Below are positions 1 through 8,462 of a stretch of DNA of 64,000 nt, one piece after another. Source of the stretch: Streptacidiphilus sp041262165 (GTDB taxonomy: Bacteria; Actinomycetota; Actinomycetes; Streptomycetales; Streptomycetaceae). The notes under the pieces were generated by a model. It was given only the letters and a program-made list of their open reading frames with translations, was not told where the DNA came from and did no database searches. The DNA lies in NCBI RefSeq assembly GCF_041262165.1, contig NZ_JBGCBY010000034.1:27495-91494 (forward strand). The letters are read 5' to 3'. A program made the position numbers and the translations under genes. Position 1 is the stretch's first letter. Each line of letters opens with the position of its first letter.

Positions 1-68
1 CTCCGCCACGCCGCCACATAGCCGGCGACCCAGTCCTTGACCTGCTGCTCCGTGATTCGCTCTGTCAT
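1..68 (-). CDS. N-terminal fragment, probable NTF2/SnoaL-like protein (cut by window edge)
   Basis: A reading frame starts with ATG at 68 on the minus strand and runs off the left edge, so only about 22 residues are visible (MTERITEQQVKDWVAGYVAA, then WR). A good ribosome binding site (GGTGGAGG) lies just upstream. The helix containing DWVAGYVAAW resembles the first helix of nuclear transport factor 2/SnoaL-like proteins of actinomycetes. That resemblance is recalled and rests on very few residues. The gene is divergent from the LtrA gene, and a long hairpin lies between them. Confidence 0.45.
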   Translation of the reverse strand, partial: MTERITEQQVKDWVAGYVAAWR

Positions 69-97
69 GCCTCCACCCTGCCGCGCCGCCGGCGCGG

Positions 98-152
98 GCA
101 GAAGGCCGTGTCTTCCTGGGTGCGGCACACCTAGGAAGCCCTGGCCTTCTGC
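98..152. promoter_or_regulatory. Long hairpin between divergent genes
   Basis: GCAGAAGGCC (98-107) pairs with GGCCTTCTGC (143-152). Inside it CTTCCTGGGT (112-121) pairs with ACCTAGGAAG (129-138) with a single G-T type mismatch, leaving a 7-nt loop. It lies upstream of two divergent genes, so a terminator role is unlikely. A regulatory palindrome or a small mobile palindromic repeat fits better. Confidence 0.5.
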
Positions 153-223
153 GGACGCCCGAACGGTTCCAAGCTGGGCACGGCGACGGCCCGTCGCCAC
201 CACCATTACCCCCAGGAGCCCCT

Positions 224-1528
224 GTGTCAGGCAGCACCCTGCACGCCAGCGCGCACCCGAGCAGCCGTCAGCCCGGGACCCCCGCGCCGGCCCGGGACGA
301 CGAACCGCTGCCTGCTCAGCCGCAAGCGACGAACCCGCGCCACGGGCGGCTCCTGCGTGCGGCCCCGACCGGCGAGAGCCACCGGGCTACCCCCCTGGAG
401 CTCTTCTTCGACGTCGTGTACGTCTTCGCGTTCACCCAGGTCACCCACCTGATGGCCAGTCAGGGCAACCTGGTCGGAGTGCTGCAGGGCGCTGCCGTGT
501 TCGGCCTGCTGTGGTGGTCCTGGGCCTCCTACGCCTGGCTCGCGAACCAGGTCCACGCCCAGCGCGGCATCGGCGCCGTCGCCATCCTCAGCGCCATCGC
601 CCTGGTCTTCGTCCTGTCGCTGGCGATTCCAGGGGCGTTCCACGCCCACCCCGGCCCTGCGGCGGCGTCCTTGGTGTTCGCGGTCGGATACGTGGGCGTC
701 TGCGTGGCCTACACCGCAGTTACCCTCATCGCTGCAGCCGGGCACCCGCGTCTGCGCGGCCAAGTCCTGCGAACCATGGGCGCCACCCTCCTGCTCGTCA
801 CCCCCGCCCTGGTCACCGGAGCACTCCTGGGTGGCCGCCTCCAGATCCTCCTGTGGCTGGCAGCGGTCGCCGTCCAAGGCACCGCCGTCTGGCTCACCTC
901 ACGCGACGGCGAATGGCGACTGCCCTCCGCCGCGCACTACGGCGAACGCCACCAACTGGTCGTGATCCTCGCACTGGGCGAGTCCGTCGTCTCCATCGGA
1001 ACCGGCGCCGCAGGACACCCCCTCAGCCCGGCCACCGTCACCGGCGCCGTCCTGTCGATCACACTCGCCCTCGCGATCTGGTGGAACTACTTCCACCACC
1101 TGGCCGACTCCGCCCAACGAGCCCTCAGCGAACTCACCGGCACTCGCCGCGCCAAGGCCGCCACCACCGGCACCTACCTGCACCTGGGCATCGTCGGCGG
1201 CATCCTCCTCACCGCCCTGGGCCTGGGAACTGCCATGCACCACGCCAGCAGCACCCACGCACTCGGGCTGTTCGGCGCTGCCGCCCTCGGCGGCGGCCTC
1301 ACCCTCAATCACGCCGCCCTCACCCTGTACGGCTCACGAGTCGCAGGACGCACCGCCGCCCGCCAACTCTTCATCGCGCCCATCAGCGCCCTGCTGATCC
1401 CCGCCCTCGCGGCACTACCACCCTTGGCCTCTATCGCCCTGGCCACGACCCTCTGCCTCACAACTGCCGGGGCAAACATCCTTTCGACACCGGCTCGGCA
1501 ACTCCTTGAGGCGGGCGACGCATTGTAG
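224..1528 (+). CDS. Low temperature requirement protein A (LtrA) family membrane protein
   Basis: A 434-residue protein starting with GTG. After about 55 polar, Pro-rich residues comes the family signature TPLELFFDVVYVFAFTQVTH, followed by many hydrophobic segments. A second conserved block, GERHQLVVILALGESVVSIG, lies near residues 240-260. This matches the LtrA family (named from a Listeria low-temperature mutant), whose biochemical function is unknown. The protein should be polytopic in the cytoplasmic membrane. No partner gene is linked; the next ORF starts 35 bp downstream and is probably unrelated. Confidence 0.85.
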   Translation: MSGSTLHASAHPSSRQPGTPAPARDDEPLPAQPQATNPRHGRLLRAAPTGESHRATPLELFFDVVYVFAFTQVTHLMASQGNLVGVLQGAAVFGLLWWSWASYAWLANQVHAQRGIGAVAILSAIALVFVLSLAIPGAFHAHPGPAAASLVFAVGYVGVCVAYTAVTLIAAAGHPRLRGQVLRTMGATLLLVTPALVTGALLGGRLQILLWLAAVAVQGTAVWLTSRDGEWRLPSAAHYGERHQLVVILALGESVVSIGTGAAGHPLSPATVTGAVLSITLALAIWWNYFHHLADSAQRALSELTGTRRAKAATTGTYLHLGIVGGILLTALGLGTAMHHASSTHALGLFGAAALGGGLTLNHAALTLYGSRVAGRTAARQLFIAPISALLIPALAALPPLASIALATTLCLTTAGANILSTPARQLLEAGDAL

Positions 1529-1563
1529 GAAGAGATGCCCGATTCGGGAGCGAGCCGATAACG

Positions 1564-1824
1564 GTGGCAGTTGCTGCCACAGCACCTCTCGCCGCCCCTG
1601 TGCCCGTGGCCGGGGAAGCCACCGCGCTGGACATCAGTCCACAGCCACGAGCCGTTGCCCTCTTCCTCGAAATCCTCGGCCATATCAGCGCGATCGAGCG
1701 ATGCCTCCGGTCCGAAGCCATCGGGCCGACATCCGCAGACGAGGAAGCCGAGTTCAACCACCTCGCGGACGACATCGTCAAGCGGCTTCACGGCGCGGCC
1801 CACTCCCTGGAACACGACGCCTGA
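1564..1824 (+). CDS. Small protein duplicating the C-terminus of the ParA-partner gene at 61.5-62.6 kb
   Basis: An 86-residue frame with a GTG start (VAVAATAPLAAP). From about residue 27 to the end (QPRAVALF..EILGHIS.IERCL.SEAIGPT, ending LEHDA) it matches the last 70 or so residues of the protein encoded at 61512-62606, which reads QPRAVALFREILDHIGAIER and also ends LEHDA. The hairpin after the stop is also shared between the two sites. Either it is a stand-alone copy of a C-terminal helical module or a truncated gene end left by recombination. No strong RBS is visible and the frame is open upstream to 1510, which favours a remnant. Function unknown. Confidence 0.55.
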   Translation: MAVAATAPLAAPVPVAGEATALDISPQPRAVALFLEILGHISAIERCLRSEAIGPTSADEEAEFNHLADDIVKRLHGAAHSLEHDA

Positions 1825-1841
1825 CCTTCGTGCAGATCGTT

Positions 1842-1884
1842 GTGGCGGCCGGGCTCGTCAACCTCCGAGGAGCCCGGCCGCCAC
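1842..1884 (+). terminator. Strong hairpin terminator
   Basis: GTGGCGGCCGGGCTC (1842-1856) is perfectly complementary to 1870-1884, giving a 15-bp GC stem with a 13-nt loop, 17 bp after the stop at 1824. There is no U-tract, as is common in actinomycetes. A near-identical hairpin follows the gene ending at 62606. Confidence 0.75.
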
Positions 1885-2122
1885 GCCCTCGCACCCTCGA
1901 CGGGCGCCCTCTCAGGAGATGCGCGCGATCCACGAGTCAGGCTCCAGGGCGCGAATCGGTGCACGCAGAGCACAGGGGTGTGCAGGGAAGGCAATGAATG
2001 CCCGGGTTCTGGAATCCTATTGTTCATGAGGGCGTGCAGCAGCGCGGATGTCCGATCCGATGCCCTCAAGGAGATTCCCAATGATGCTGTCAAGCTGCCG
2101 CGTGAGCCTCTTGGAGGCTGTC

Positions 2123-3337
2123 TCACGCCGCAACGGCAGCGGGCCGGGGCAGTTGGGCCTCGAAGGGTCGGCCGTCGCGTATGAGGGCCCAGAGCACACT
2201 CAGGCGGCGCCTGGCGAGGGCCAGGATCGCCTGCTTGTGGGACTTCCCCTCGCTGCGCTTGCGTTGGTAGAACGCCTTCGAGACAGGGCAGTGCATGGCG
2301 GCGACCTGGGCCGAGAGGTAGAACATTCGCAGGAGTCTGCGGCTGTAGCGGCGGGGTCGCTTCAGGTTGCCGCTGATCTTGCCGGAGTCGCGGGGAACGG
2401 GAGCGAGTCCTGCGACGCCGGCAAGGCGGTCGGGGCTGCCGAAGGCGCCCATGTCGCCGCCGGTGGCGGCGATGAACTCGGCCCCGAGCATGCCGCCGAT
2501 GCCGGGCATGCTGGTGATCACTTCGGCGTCGGGATGCTCGCGAAACCGAGCCTCGATCAAGGCTTCGAGTTCGGCGATCTCCTGGTCGAGGGTCATCACC
2601 TCCCTGGCCAGGGTGTGGACCATCTTCGCGGCGGTCTTCTCCCCGGGGACGACGGTGTACTGGGCCTCGGCGGCGGTGACCGCTGCATCGGCCGTGTTCT
2701 TCGCCGCGGCGACGGTGCGTACTCCGTGGTTCTTCAACCAGGTCGCCAGCCGGCTGCGGCCGATCCGCCGCAGTGCGGCCGGGGTCTGGTAGCCCGTCAG
2801 GAGGACCAGCGCGCTCTTGGAGACGCTGTAGTCGAAGGCGCGTTCCACGGCGGGGAAGTACTCCAGCAGCTGGGCGCGGAGCCGGTTGATCGCCCTGGTG
2901 CGGTCGGCCGACAGGTCCATGCGGCGAGCGGTCAGGATTCGCAGGTCCACCGCGATCTCTCCGGTCTGCTGCAGCGGCTGCAGGTCGCGGCGCATGCGGG
3001 CGGTGTCAGCGATGACGAAGGCGTCCTTCGCGTCTGTCTTCCCGCTGCCCCGGTAGGCGGCCGAGGCGTGGTGCACGGTCCGGCCGGGGATGTACAGCAG
3101 CTTTTGCCCGTGGCTGACCAGGAGCGCGATCCACAGCGCGGCCCCGCCCGCGTTCAGGTCGACCGCCCACGTCACCGGGCCATCGTCGGCCAGTTCCAGG
3201 ACATCGTTGAGCAGTTCCAGAAGCTCGGTCTCGTTGTTCGGCACACGCCGGGAGAGCAGAGTCTTCCCGTCCGTGTCGATCGTCGTGCAGTGGTGCTCGG
3301 CCTTGCCCGCATCCGTCCCGGCCCACAGTTCGGGCAC
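2123..3337 (-). CDS. IS110/IS1111-family transposase
   Basis: A 404-residue protein. The N-terminal RuvC-like DEDD nuclease domain begins LWAGTDAGKAEHH and carries the motif GSGKTDAKDAFVIAD near residues 96-110. The C-terminal Tnp_20 domain has the helix-hairpin-helix-like MPGIGGMLGAEFIAATGG and the segment GLAPVPRDSGK with the candidate catalytic Ser. Length and domain order match intact members. These enzymes recombine DNA guided by a structured bridge (seeker) RNA from the element's own noncoding end. A long antisense frame over the same bases is a codon-bias shadow. Confidence 0.93.
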   Translation of the reverse strand: MPELWAGTDAGKAEHHCTTIDTDGKTLLSRRVPNNETELLELLNDVLELADDGPVTWAVDLNAGGAALWIALLVSHGQKLLYIPGRTVHHASAAYRGSGKTDAKDAFVIADTARMRRDLQPLQQTGEIAVDLRILTARRMDLSADRTRAINRLRAQLLEYFPAVERAFDYSVSKSALVLLTGYQTPAALRRIGRSRLATWLKNHGVRTVAAAKNTADAAVTAAEAQYTVVPGEKTAAKMVHTLAREVMTLDQEIAELEALIEARFREHPDAEVITSMPGIGGMLGAEFIAATGGDMGAFGSPDRLAGVAGLAPVPRDSGKISGNLKRPRRYSRRLLRMFYLSAQVAAMHCPVSKAFYQRKRSEGKSHKQAILALARRRLSVLWALIRDGRPFEAQLPRPAAVAA

Positions 3338-3463
3338 CAGGTCCTCCTACGTCGACGTGCCTGTTTTCGGTCCCAGCAGACGACCTCGCCGACGTGTCCA
3401 TACGAGCGATTCACTTCGCGTATCCCAATTAGCGGTCGAGTCGTCGCAGGGCGCTGGGCGGCC
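3338..3463 (-). ncRNA. Candidate bridge/seeker RNA region of the IS110 element
   Basis: IS110-type elements encode a structured guide RNA in a noncoding end. Here the longer noncoding end is upstream of the transposase (minus-strand sense), between its start codon and the inner edge of the right inverted repeat. That is the IS110-type position; IS1111 members usually place the RNA downstream, where only 46 bp is available here. I could not fold it, so the call rests on position only. Confidence 0.3.
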
Positions 3464-3503
3464 AATCTCCTTGAGCCATCGCAACGGCTCCCTCATGCCA
3501 GCC

Positions 3504-3524
3504 ACACCCAGCACCCCTGGGTGT
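3504..3524. promoter_or_regulatory. Inverted repeat upstream of the ThDP oxidase gene
   Basis: ACACCCA (3504-3510) and TGGGTGT (3518-3524) form perfect 7-bp arms around a 7-bp spacer, 54 bp before the start at 3578. This is the size and position of a repressor operator. A purine-rich RBS, AAGAAAGG, follows at about 3558. Confidence 0.4.
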
Positions 3525-3577
3525 CCCGATCTTACGAGTGACCCGAATCAACCCACTAAGAAAGGTATGGACACCTC

Positions 3578-5329
3578 ATGAGCCACGTGGTGGCCGACGA
3601 CCTGCTCGACGTCCTCGTCCAGGCGGGTGTGCGACGGATCTACGGTCTCGTCGGCGACAGCCTCAACGCCTTCAGCGACTCCGTGCGCCGCAGCGGGGGT
3701 TCGGCGGCGGGCGGCATCGATTGGATCCACGTCCACAACGAGGAGGCCGCTGCGTTCGCCGCGTCAGCTGAAGCGCAGTTGACCGGACGCCTCGCCGTCT
3801 GCGCCGGCAGCTGCGGACCGGGCAACACCCACCTCATCCAGGGCGTCATGGACGCGCACCGCTCCGGGGCGCCCATCCTCGCGCTGGCCTCGCACATCCC
3901 CAGCCGGCAGATCGGCACCGGGTACTTCCAGGAGACCAAGCCCGAGGCGCTGTTCGCCCAGGCCAGCCACTTCTGCGAGACCGTCGCCCACGCCGACCAG
4001 GTCGTCCGACTCGCCCGCGGAGCGATCCAGAGCGCCGTGGGCAAGCGCGGCGCGGCCGTGCTGGTACTACCGGGGGACATCCTCGCGGAGGATTCCAGCG
4101 GCGGCGTGCCCCACAGCACCACGCTCACCACTCGCCCGCTGCCCGCGCCGGACGCGGACGCAGTCGCCGAGCTGGCCCGGCGGATCGGCGAAGCCGAACG
4201 GATTGCCATCTTCGCCGGAATCGGCTGCGCGGACGCCCGCAGCGAAGTACTGGAGCTGGCGAAGCGCCTGAACGCGCCCGTCGGGCACAGCCTGCGCGGC
4301 AAGGACATCCTGCAGTTCGACAACCCGTACGACGTCGGCATGACCGGCCTGCTGGGATACGGGGCCTGCTACCGGGCACTCCACGAGGCCGATCTGGTCC
4401 TGATGCTCGGCACCGACTTCCCCTACGACGACTTCCTGCCCACGAAGAACAACGTGCAGGTGGACATCGACCCGGCTCGTCTGGGCCGTCGCGCGCCCAT
4501 CGCCCAGGGCGTCGCCGCCGATGTCGGCCTCACCCTCACCGCACTTCTCGACAGGATCGAACAGCGCGGCGACCGGCGGTTCCTGGACCGGATGCTGCAC
4601 GCGCACCACCGGGCCGTCGAGAAGAGCATCAACACCTACAGCACCCACATCAGCACGCACCGACCGATCCATCCCGAGCACCTGGCCTCCGTCATCGACG
4701 AACTCGCCGACGACGACGCCGTGTTCACCGCCGACACCGGCATGTGCTGCACCTGGAGCGCGCGCTACCTCACCCCGAACGGCCACCGCCGTCTGCTGGG
4801 GTCGTTCGTCCACGGCTCGATGGCCAACGCGCTGCCGATGGCCTTCGGCGCCCAGGTCTCGCACCCCGGGCGCCAGGTGGTCTCGCTGTCCGGCGACGGC
4901 GGCCTGGCCATGCTGCTCGGCGAGCTGCTCACCGTGAAGACGCATCACCTGCCGGTGAAGGTGGTCGTCTTCAACAACTCAAGCCTGGGCATGGTCCGTC
5001 TGGAGATGCTGGTCGCCGGGGATCCACCGTTCGAGACCGACCACGACCCCGTCGACTTCGCGGCGATCGCGGCCGGAGCCGGATTCTTCACCCGGCGGGT
5101 CGTCGATCCGGCAGATCTCCGCGAGGCCGCTCAAGCCGTCCTCAGCCACGACGGCCCGGCCCTCCTCGACGTCGTGACGACGCCGGACGCGCTGGAGGTG
5201 CCGTCGCACCTCACCGTCGAGCAGGCCCGCGGCTTCGCCCTCGGCCTCGGGAAAGTCGTCCTCGGCGGCGGTGTCGGCGAGATCGTCAACCTGGCCCGAC
5301 TGAACATTCGGAACATTCCGCGGCCGTGA
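3578..5329 (+). CDS. poxB: ThDP-dependent pyruvate oxidase/dehydrogenase (PoxB-like)
   Basis: A 583-residue protein with the three-domain fold of thiamine-diphosphate enzymes. The N-terminal Pyr domain carries the conserved Glu in HNEEAAAFAA (about residue 50) and CAGSCGPGNTHLIQG. A central FAD/nucleotide domain follows. The C-terminal PP domain has the ThDP signature GDGG.. followed about 25 residues later by FNNSSLGM. It most resembles pyruvate dehydrogenase (quinone), a peripheral membrane enzyme that decarboxylates pyruvate to acetate and feeds electrons to quinone. Acetolactate synthase or another oxo-acid decarboxylase is less likely. The start at 3578 is preceded by a purine-rich RBS. 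A quinone-reducing oxidase would fit with the cytochrome bd genes at 26-32 kb, but they are not linked. Confidence 0.85.
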   Translation: MSHVVADDLLDVLVQAGVRRIYGLVGDSLNAFSDSVRRSGGSAAGGIDWIHVHNEEAAAFAASAEAQLTGRLAVCAGSCGPGNTHLIQGVMDAHRSGAPILALASHIPSRQIGTGYFQETKPEALFAQASHFCETVAHADQVVRLARGAIQSAVGKRGAAVLVLPGDILAEDSSGGVPHSTTLTTRPLPAPDADAVAELARRIGEAERIAIFAGIGCADARSEVLELAKRLNAPVGHSLRGKDILQFDNPYDVGMTGLLGYGACYRALHEADLVLMLGTDFPYDDFLPTKNNVQVDIDPARLGRRAPIAQGVAADVGLTLTALLDRIEQRGDRRFLDRMLHAHHRAVEKSINTYSTHISTHRPIHPEHLASVIDELADDDAVFTADTGMCCTWSARYLTPNGHRRLLGSFVHGSMANALPMAFGAQVSHPGRQVVSLSGDGGLAMLLGELLTVKTHHLPVKVVVFNNSSLGMVRLEMLVAGDPPFETDHDPVDFAAIAAGAGFFTRRVVDPADLREAAQAVLSHDGPALLDVVTTPDALEVPSHLTVEQARGFALGLGKVVLGGGVGEIVNLARLNIRNIPRP

Positions 5330-5440
5330 CCGGCCCCAGCCGCCGCCCGAGCTCACCGCCTGAGCCCGGATCCCCACCGCGGCCGCCCGCCGTTCGATCC
5401 GGGCCACGGCGGCACACTGACGCATCGACAGGGGAAGCAC

Positions 5441-7027
5441 GTGAGCGCAGCACCGCGTAAGGGCACCGCCATGGCACCCATGGCGATCCCGATCTTCCGC
5501 ATCCTGTGGTGCGCCCAGACCGCCTCCAACATCGGCAGTTGGATGCAGACCGTCGGCGCGCAGTGGATGCTCGTACACCAGCCCGATGCGGCAGCCCTGA
5601 CCTCGGCGGTGCAGGCCGCCAGTCTCCTGCCGGTGCTCTTCGTGTCGCTGCCCGCGGGCGTGCTGGCCGATGTGCTGGACCGCCGACGGATCCTGCTCGT
5701 GCTGTCCCTGCTGATGGCCGCGCTCGCGGGCACCCTGGCCGCGCTGACCCGGGCCGGCCTGACCACCCCCACCGTGCTGCTCACCCTCACCTTCCTGATG
5801 GGCTGCGGTCAGGCCCTGGTCAATCCCGCCTGGCAGGCGATCCAACCCGAACTGGTGCCCCGTGAGCTGATCCCGGCCGCCGCCGCGCTGAACAGCCTGA
5901 CCGTCAACATCGCCCGCGCCGTGGGGCCGGCCCTGGCCGGACTGCTGATCGCGGCCACCGGACCCTTCGTGGTGTTCAGCACCAACGCGGCCAGTTTCGC
6001 CGTGGTCACACTCGCCGTCCTGGTCTGGCGCCGACCCGCGGGCGACCAAGCCACCGCCGAGCACCTGCTGCCCGCCCTGCGCTCGGGAACCCGCTACGTG
6101 CGCAATGCCCCCGGGGTGCGGCGGATCCTGCTCCGCGCGGCCCTGTTCGTGGTCCCCGCGTCCGCGCTGTGGGCACTGCTGCCGGTGGTCGCCAGCAGCA
6201 CCCTGCACCTCGGGGCCGGAGGCTACGGACTACTGCTCGCCGCGCTGGGGCTGGGCGCGGTCGTCGGAGCGCTGGTCATCAGGCCGCTGCGAGCCGTGGC
6301 CGACGTCAACGCCCTGCTGGCCGCCGCCACCCTCGTCTTCGCCACCGGCACGGTCGCCTGCGCGACGCTGCACAGCGTGGTACCGGTCGCTCTGCTGCTG
6401 GTGCCCACCGGCGCCGCCTGGTTGGTCGTCCTCTCGTCGCTCAACACCGCCCTGCAGCTCCTCCTTCCCGCCTGGGTACGTGCCCGGGGGCTGGCTCTAT
6501 ACCTGGTGGTCTTCATGGGCGGCCAGGGCATCGGTGCACTCGTCTGGGGGCTCGCCGCCGGCAGCCTCGGCCTCACGGCGGCACTTCTCGCGGCGGGGGG
6601 CCTGCTGGTCGCCGGAGCGGCGACGCTGCCCTTCTGGCCGATGCACTCCCACGAGGCCGGTATGGACCGCACCATCACCTCGACCTGGCCCGAACCCGTG
6701 CTCGACCTGGAGCCCGACCCCAACGACGGGCCGGTCCTGGTCGAAGTGGGCTACGTCGTCAACGCCGAGAACGCACAGGCATTCCTGGCCGCCATGCGCC
6801 CGGTCGGACTGACCCGCCGACGCACCGGCGCCGAGCGCTGGGCGGTCTACCACGACGCCGCGAAGCCGGGCCACTACATCGAGGTCTTCCAGGTCCCGTC
6901 CTGGTCCGAGCACCTGCGGCAGCACAGCGGCCGCACCACGGTCACCGACGCCGCGTTCCTCGACAGTGCCCTCGCTCTTGCCTCGGATCCGCCCGTCGTC
7001 CGCCACCTGTTGCCGCCCCCGGCCTGA
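5441..7027 (+). CDS. MFS exporter with C-terminal soluble domain (MFS_3/EntS-like)
   Basis: A 528-residue protein starting with GTG. Residues 1-410 are strongly hydrophobic; the N-terminus (FRILWCAQTASNIGSWMQTV) and the loop LADVLDRRRIL are typical of the MFS_3 subfamily that includes EntS-type exporters. Residues 425-528 form a soluble tail (VEVGYVVNAENAQAFLAAMR.., ERWAVYHDAAKPGHYIEVFQ) resembling a dimeric alpha-beta barrel (antibiotic-biosynthesis-monooxygenase-like) domain. That two-part architecture is usual for this subfamily. Substrate unknown. It lies 111 bp after poxB on the same strand and may be cotranscribed. Confidence 0.85.
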   Translation: MSAAPRKGTAMAPMAIPIFRILWCAQTASNIGSWMQTVGAQWMLVHQPDAAALTSAVQAASLLPVLFVSLPAGVLADVLDRRRILLVLSLLMAALAGTLAALTRAGLTTPTVLLTLTFLMGCGQALVNPAWQAIQPELVPRELIPAAAALNSLTVNIARAVGPALAGLLIAATGPFVVFSTNAASFAVVTLAVLVWRRPAGDQATAEHLLPALRSGTRYVRNAPGVRRILLRAALFVVPASALWALLPVVASSTLHLGAGGYGLLLAALGLGAVVGALVIRPLRAVADVNALLAAATLVFATGTVACATLHSVVPVALLLVPTGAAWLVVLSSLNTALQLLLPAWVRARGLALYLVVFMGGQGIGALVWGLAAGSLGLTAALLAAGGLLVAGAATLPFWPMHSHEAGMDRTITSTWPEPVLDLEPDPNDGPVLVEVGYVVNAENAQAFLAAMRPVGLTRRRTGAERWAVYHDAAKPGHYIEVFQVPSWSEHLRQHSGRTTVTDAAFLDSALALASDPPVVRHLLPPPA

Positions 7028-7337
7028 ACCCGATTCCGCCGCGGTCGCCCTTGGCTGCGCGCAACGGTGCCGTGGCTGCGACAGGGCTGTGATCCCACGC
7101 CCAGGCTGTGACGGGCGGCATCGTGTGCGGCGGCATTTTGTGTGCGGCGGCGGCTGTGGGCAGTCGTTTGACCTACGCGTCCAGCACCTTTTCCTACCAG
7201 GCTGAGTTCTGCGGAGCCCGACATCGCAATCCTCCCACCTGGGAGTGGGGCTACCGAGCCGGCGTCGCGCACCCGCGCCTCGCCGGGCGCGGATCCATCG
7301 GGTGTCCGCAAGCCCGCCCGTTCTCAAGGGAATTCAC
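7028..7337. other. 310-bp intergenic region before the AraC gene
   Basis: No convincing gene. It holds an 11-bp direct repeat GTGTGCGGCGG at 7123-7133 and 7140-7150 (17-bp offset) and a possible -35-like TTGACC near 7168. It presumably carries the promoter and control region of the AraC-family gene. Confidence 0.4.
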
Positions 7338-8339
7338 ATGAGTGTCGTACTGACCACGGCTTGCGTACCGGACGACGACAAGCTCGACTACTGGAACAAG
7401 GCCCTGACCCGCACGCTCGTCCCGCAGGCGGTCACGCCCCGCGGAAGGGAGCCGTTCTCGGGCCGGATCACCTCACATCGCCTGGGTTACCTCCAGGTCT
7501 CCACCATCGAGGCGGACCCGCAGCGGATCAGCCGGACCCACCGGCACACCGCCCAATCCGACGGGAAGTTCGTGTCCGTCGGTGTGCAGAGCTCCGGGCA
7601 CGGCACTCTGGCCCAGGACGGGCGCACCGCCCACCTGGAGCCCGGTGAGCTCGTGGTCTACGACACCACCCGCCCCTATACGCTCGACCAGCCCGTGCCG
7701 TTCCGCATGCACGTCTTCCAACTGCCCCACCGCGTCCTGGCAATGCCCGAGGCCGACGTCCACCGCGTCACCGCGACGGCACTGCCCCCGGACGCGGGCG
7801 TGGCGGGCATGCTCGCACCGTTCCTGACCGCGCTGGCCGCCACCGCCGCGCAGTGCAGCCCCAGCGTGGGCGAACAATTGGCGGGCACCGTCAGCGACCT
7901 GCTGGCCACACTGATCAGCGAGCAGGCCGCAGGACACGAGCCGACCGACCACGGCGATGCCGTACGCGCCATGGCACTGCGCGTGCGCGGCTACGTCAAC
8001 CAGCACCTGACGGATCCCGATCTCTCCCCGCAAACGATCGCCGCGCACCACCACATCTCGGTCCGCTACCTGCACAAACTCTTCGAGAGCGAGGGGACCT
8101 CGATCAGCAGGTGGATCCAGCAGCGCCGACTGGAGGAGTGCAGCCGCGAACTCACACGCCGCGGCCGGACCAGCCCGACCGTGTCCTCGGTCGCCCGGCG
8201 CTGGGGATTCGTCAACCCCGCCCACTTCAGCCGCGTCTTCCGAACCGCGTACGGCATGTCGCCCCGCGAATGGCGTACCGCGACACTCACCACGGCCCCG
8301 TCCCCGGGTGCCAGCACCCCTGTTCCGGCGGATCGATGA
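7338..8339 (+). CDS. AraC-family transcriptional regulator
   Basis: A 333-residue protein. The ATG at 7338 (MSVVLTTACVPDDDKLDYWN) was chosen over an in-frame start further upstream because AAGGGAATTCAC precedes it and homology-like sequence begins there. Residues 20-190 resemble the AraC_binding_2 cupin-like sensor domain (FVSVGVQSSGHG, ELVVYDTTRPYTL). Residues 225-320 form the double HTH domain, with TIAAHHHISVRYLHKLF and VARRWGFVNPAHFSRVFRTA. The ligand is unknown. It may control the downstream Dps and hydrolase genes, or itself. A decayed relative lies at 36.7-36.9 kb. Confidence 0.92.
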   Translation: MSVVLTTACVPDDDKLDYWNKALTRTLVPQAVTPRGREPFSGRITSHRLGYLQVSTIEADPQRISRTHRHTAQSDGKFVSVGVQSSGHGTLAQDGRTAHLEPGELVVYDTTRPYTLDQPVPFRMHVFQLPHRVLAMPEADVHRVTATALPPDAGVAGMLAPFLTALAATAAQCSPSVGEQLAGTVSDLLATLISEQAAGHEPTDHGDAVRAMALRVRGYVNQHLTDPDLSPQTIAAHHHISVRYLHKLFESEGTSISRWIQQRRLEECSRELTRRGRTSPTVSSVARRWGFVNPAHFSRVFRTAYGMSPREWRTATLTTAPSPGASTPVPADR

Positions 8340-8462
8340 CAACCCGCGCGACGAGTGCGAAGCGCACGCCGTAGGGCTCCACTCCGCAGGTGTCACCCTT
8401 CCGCACCTTCTGCTGCCCGGAACAGCCCGGGCAGCATCCCCGCAACCGACCAGGAGACATCC

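Larger units (their letters stand above)
2065..3475 (-). mobile_element. IS110-family insertion sequence
   Basis: The transposase at 2123-3337 is flanked by a perfect 12-bp inverted repeat, CTCAAGGAGATT at 2065-2076 and its complement AATCTCCTTGAG at 3464-3475. IS110-group elements usually lack terminal repeats, whereas the IS1111 subgroup carries short subterminal ones, so the repeats point to IS1111-like ends. True ends may lie a few bases outside them. About 126 bp lies between the transposase start and the right repeat, against only 46 bp on the other side. The element appears complete and its transposase frame is intact. Confidence 0.65.

Noticed and set aside
37..1509. 490-codon frame overlapping the LtrA gene
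   Set aside because: Arg/Pro/His-rich frame without motifs; the LtrA frame has hydrophobic helices and family signatures.
2048..3541. 497-codon open frame opposite the IS110 transposase
   Set aside because: Antisense shadow produced by high GC third-position bias; composition is Gly/Arg/Asp-rich and no motif is seen, while the other strand has all transposase motifs.
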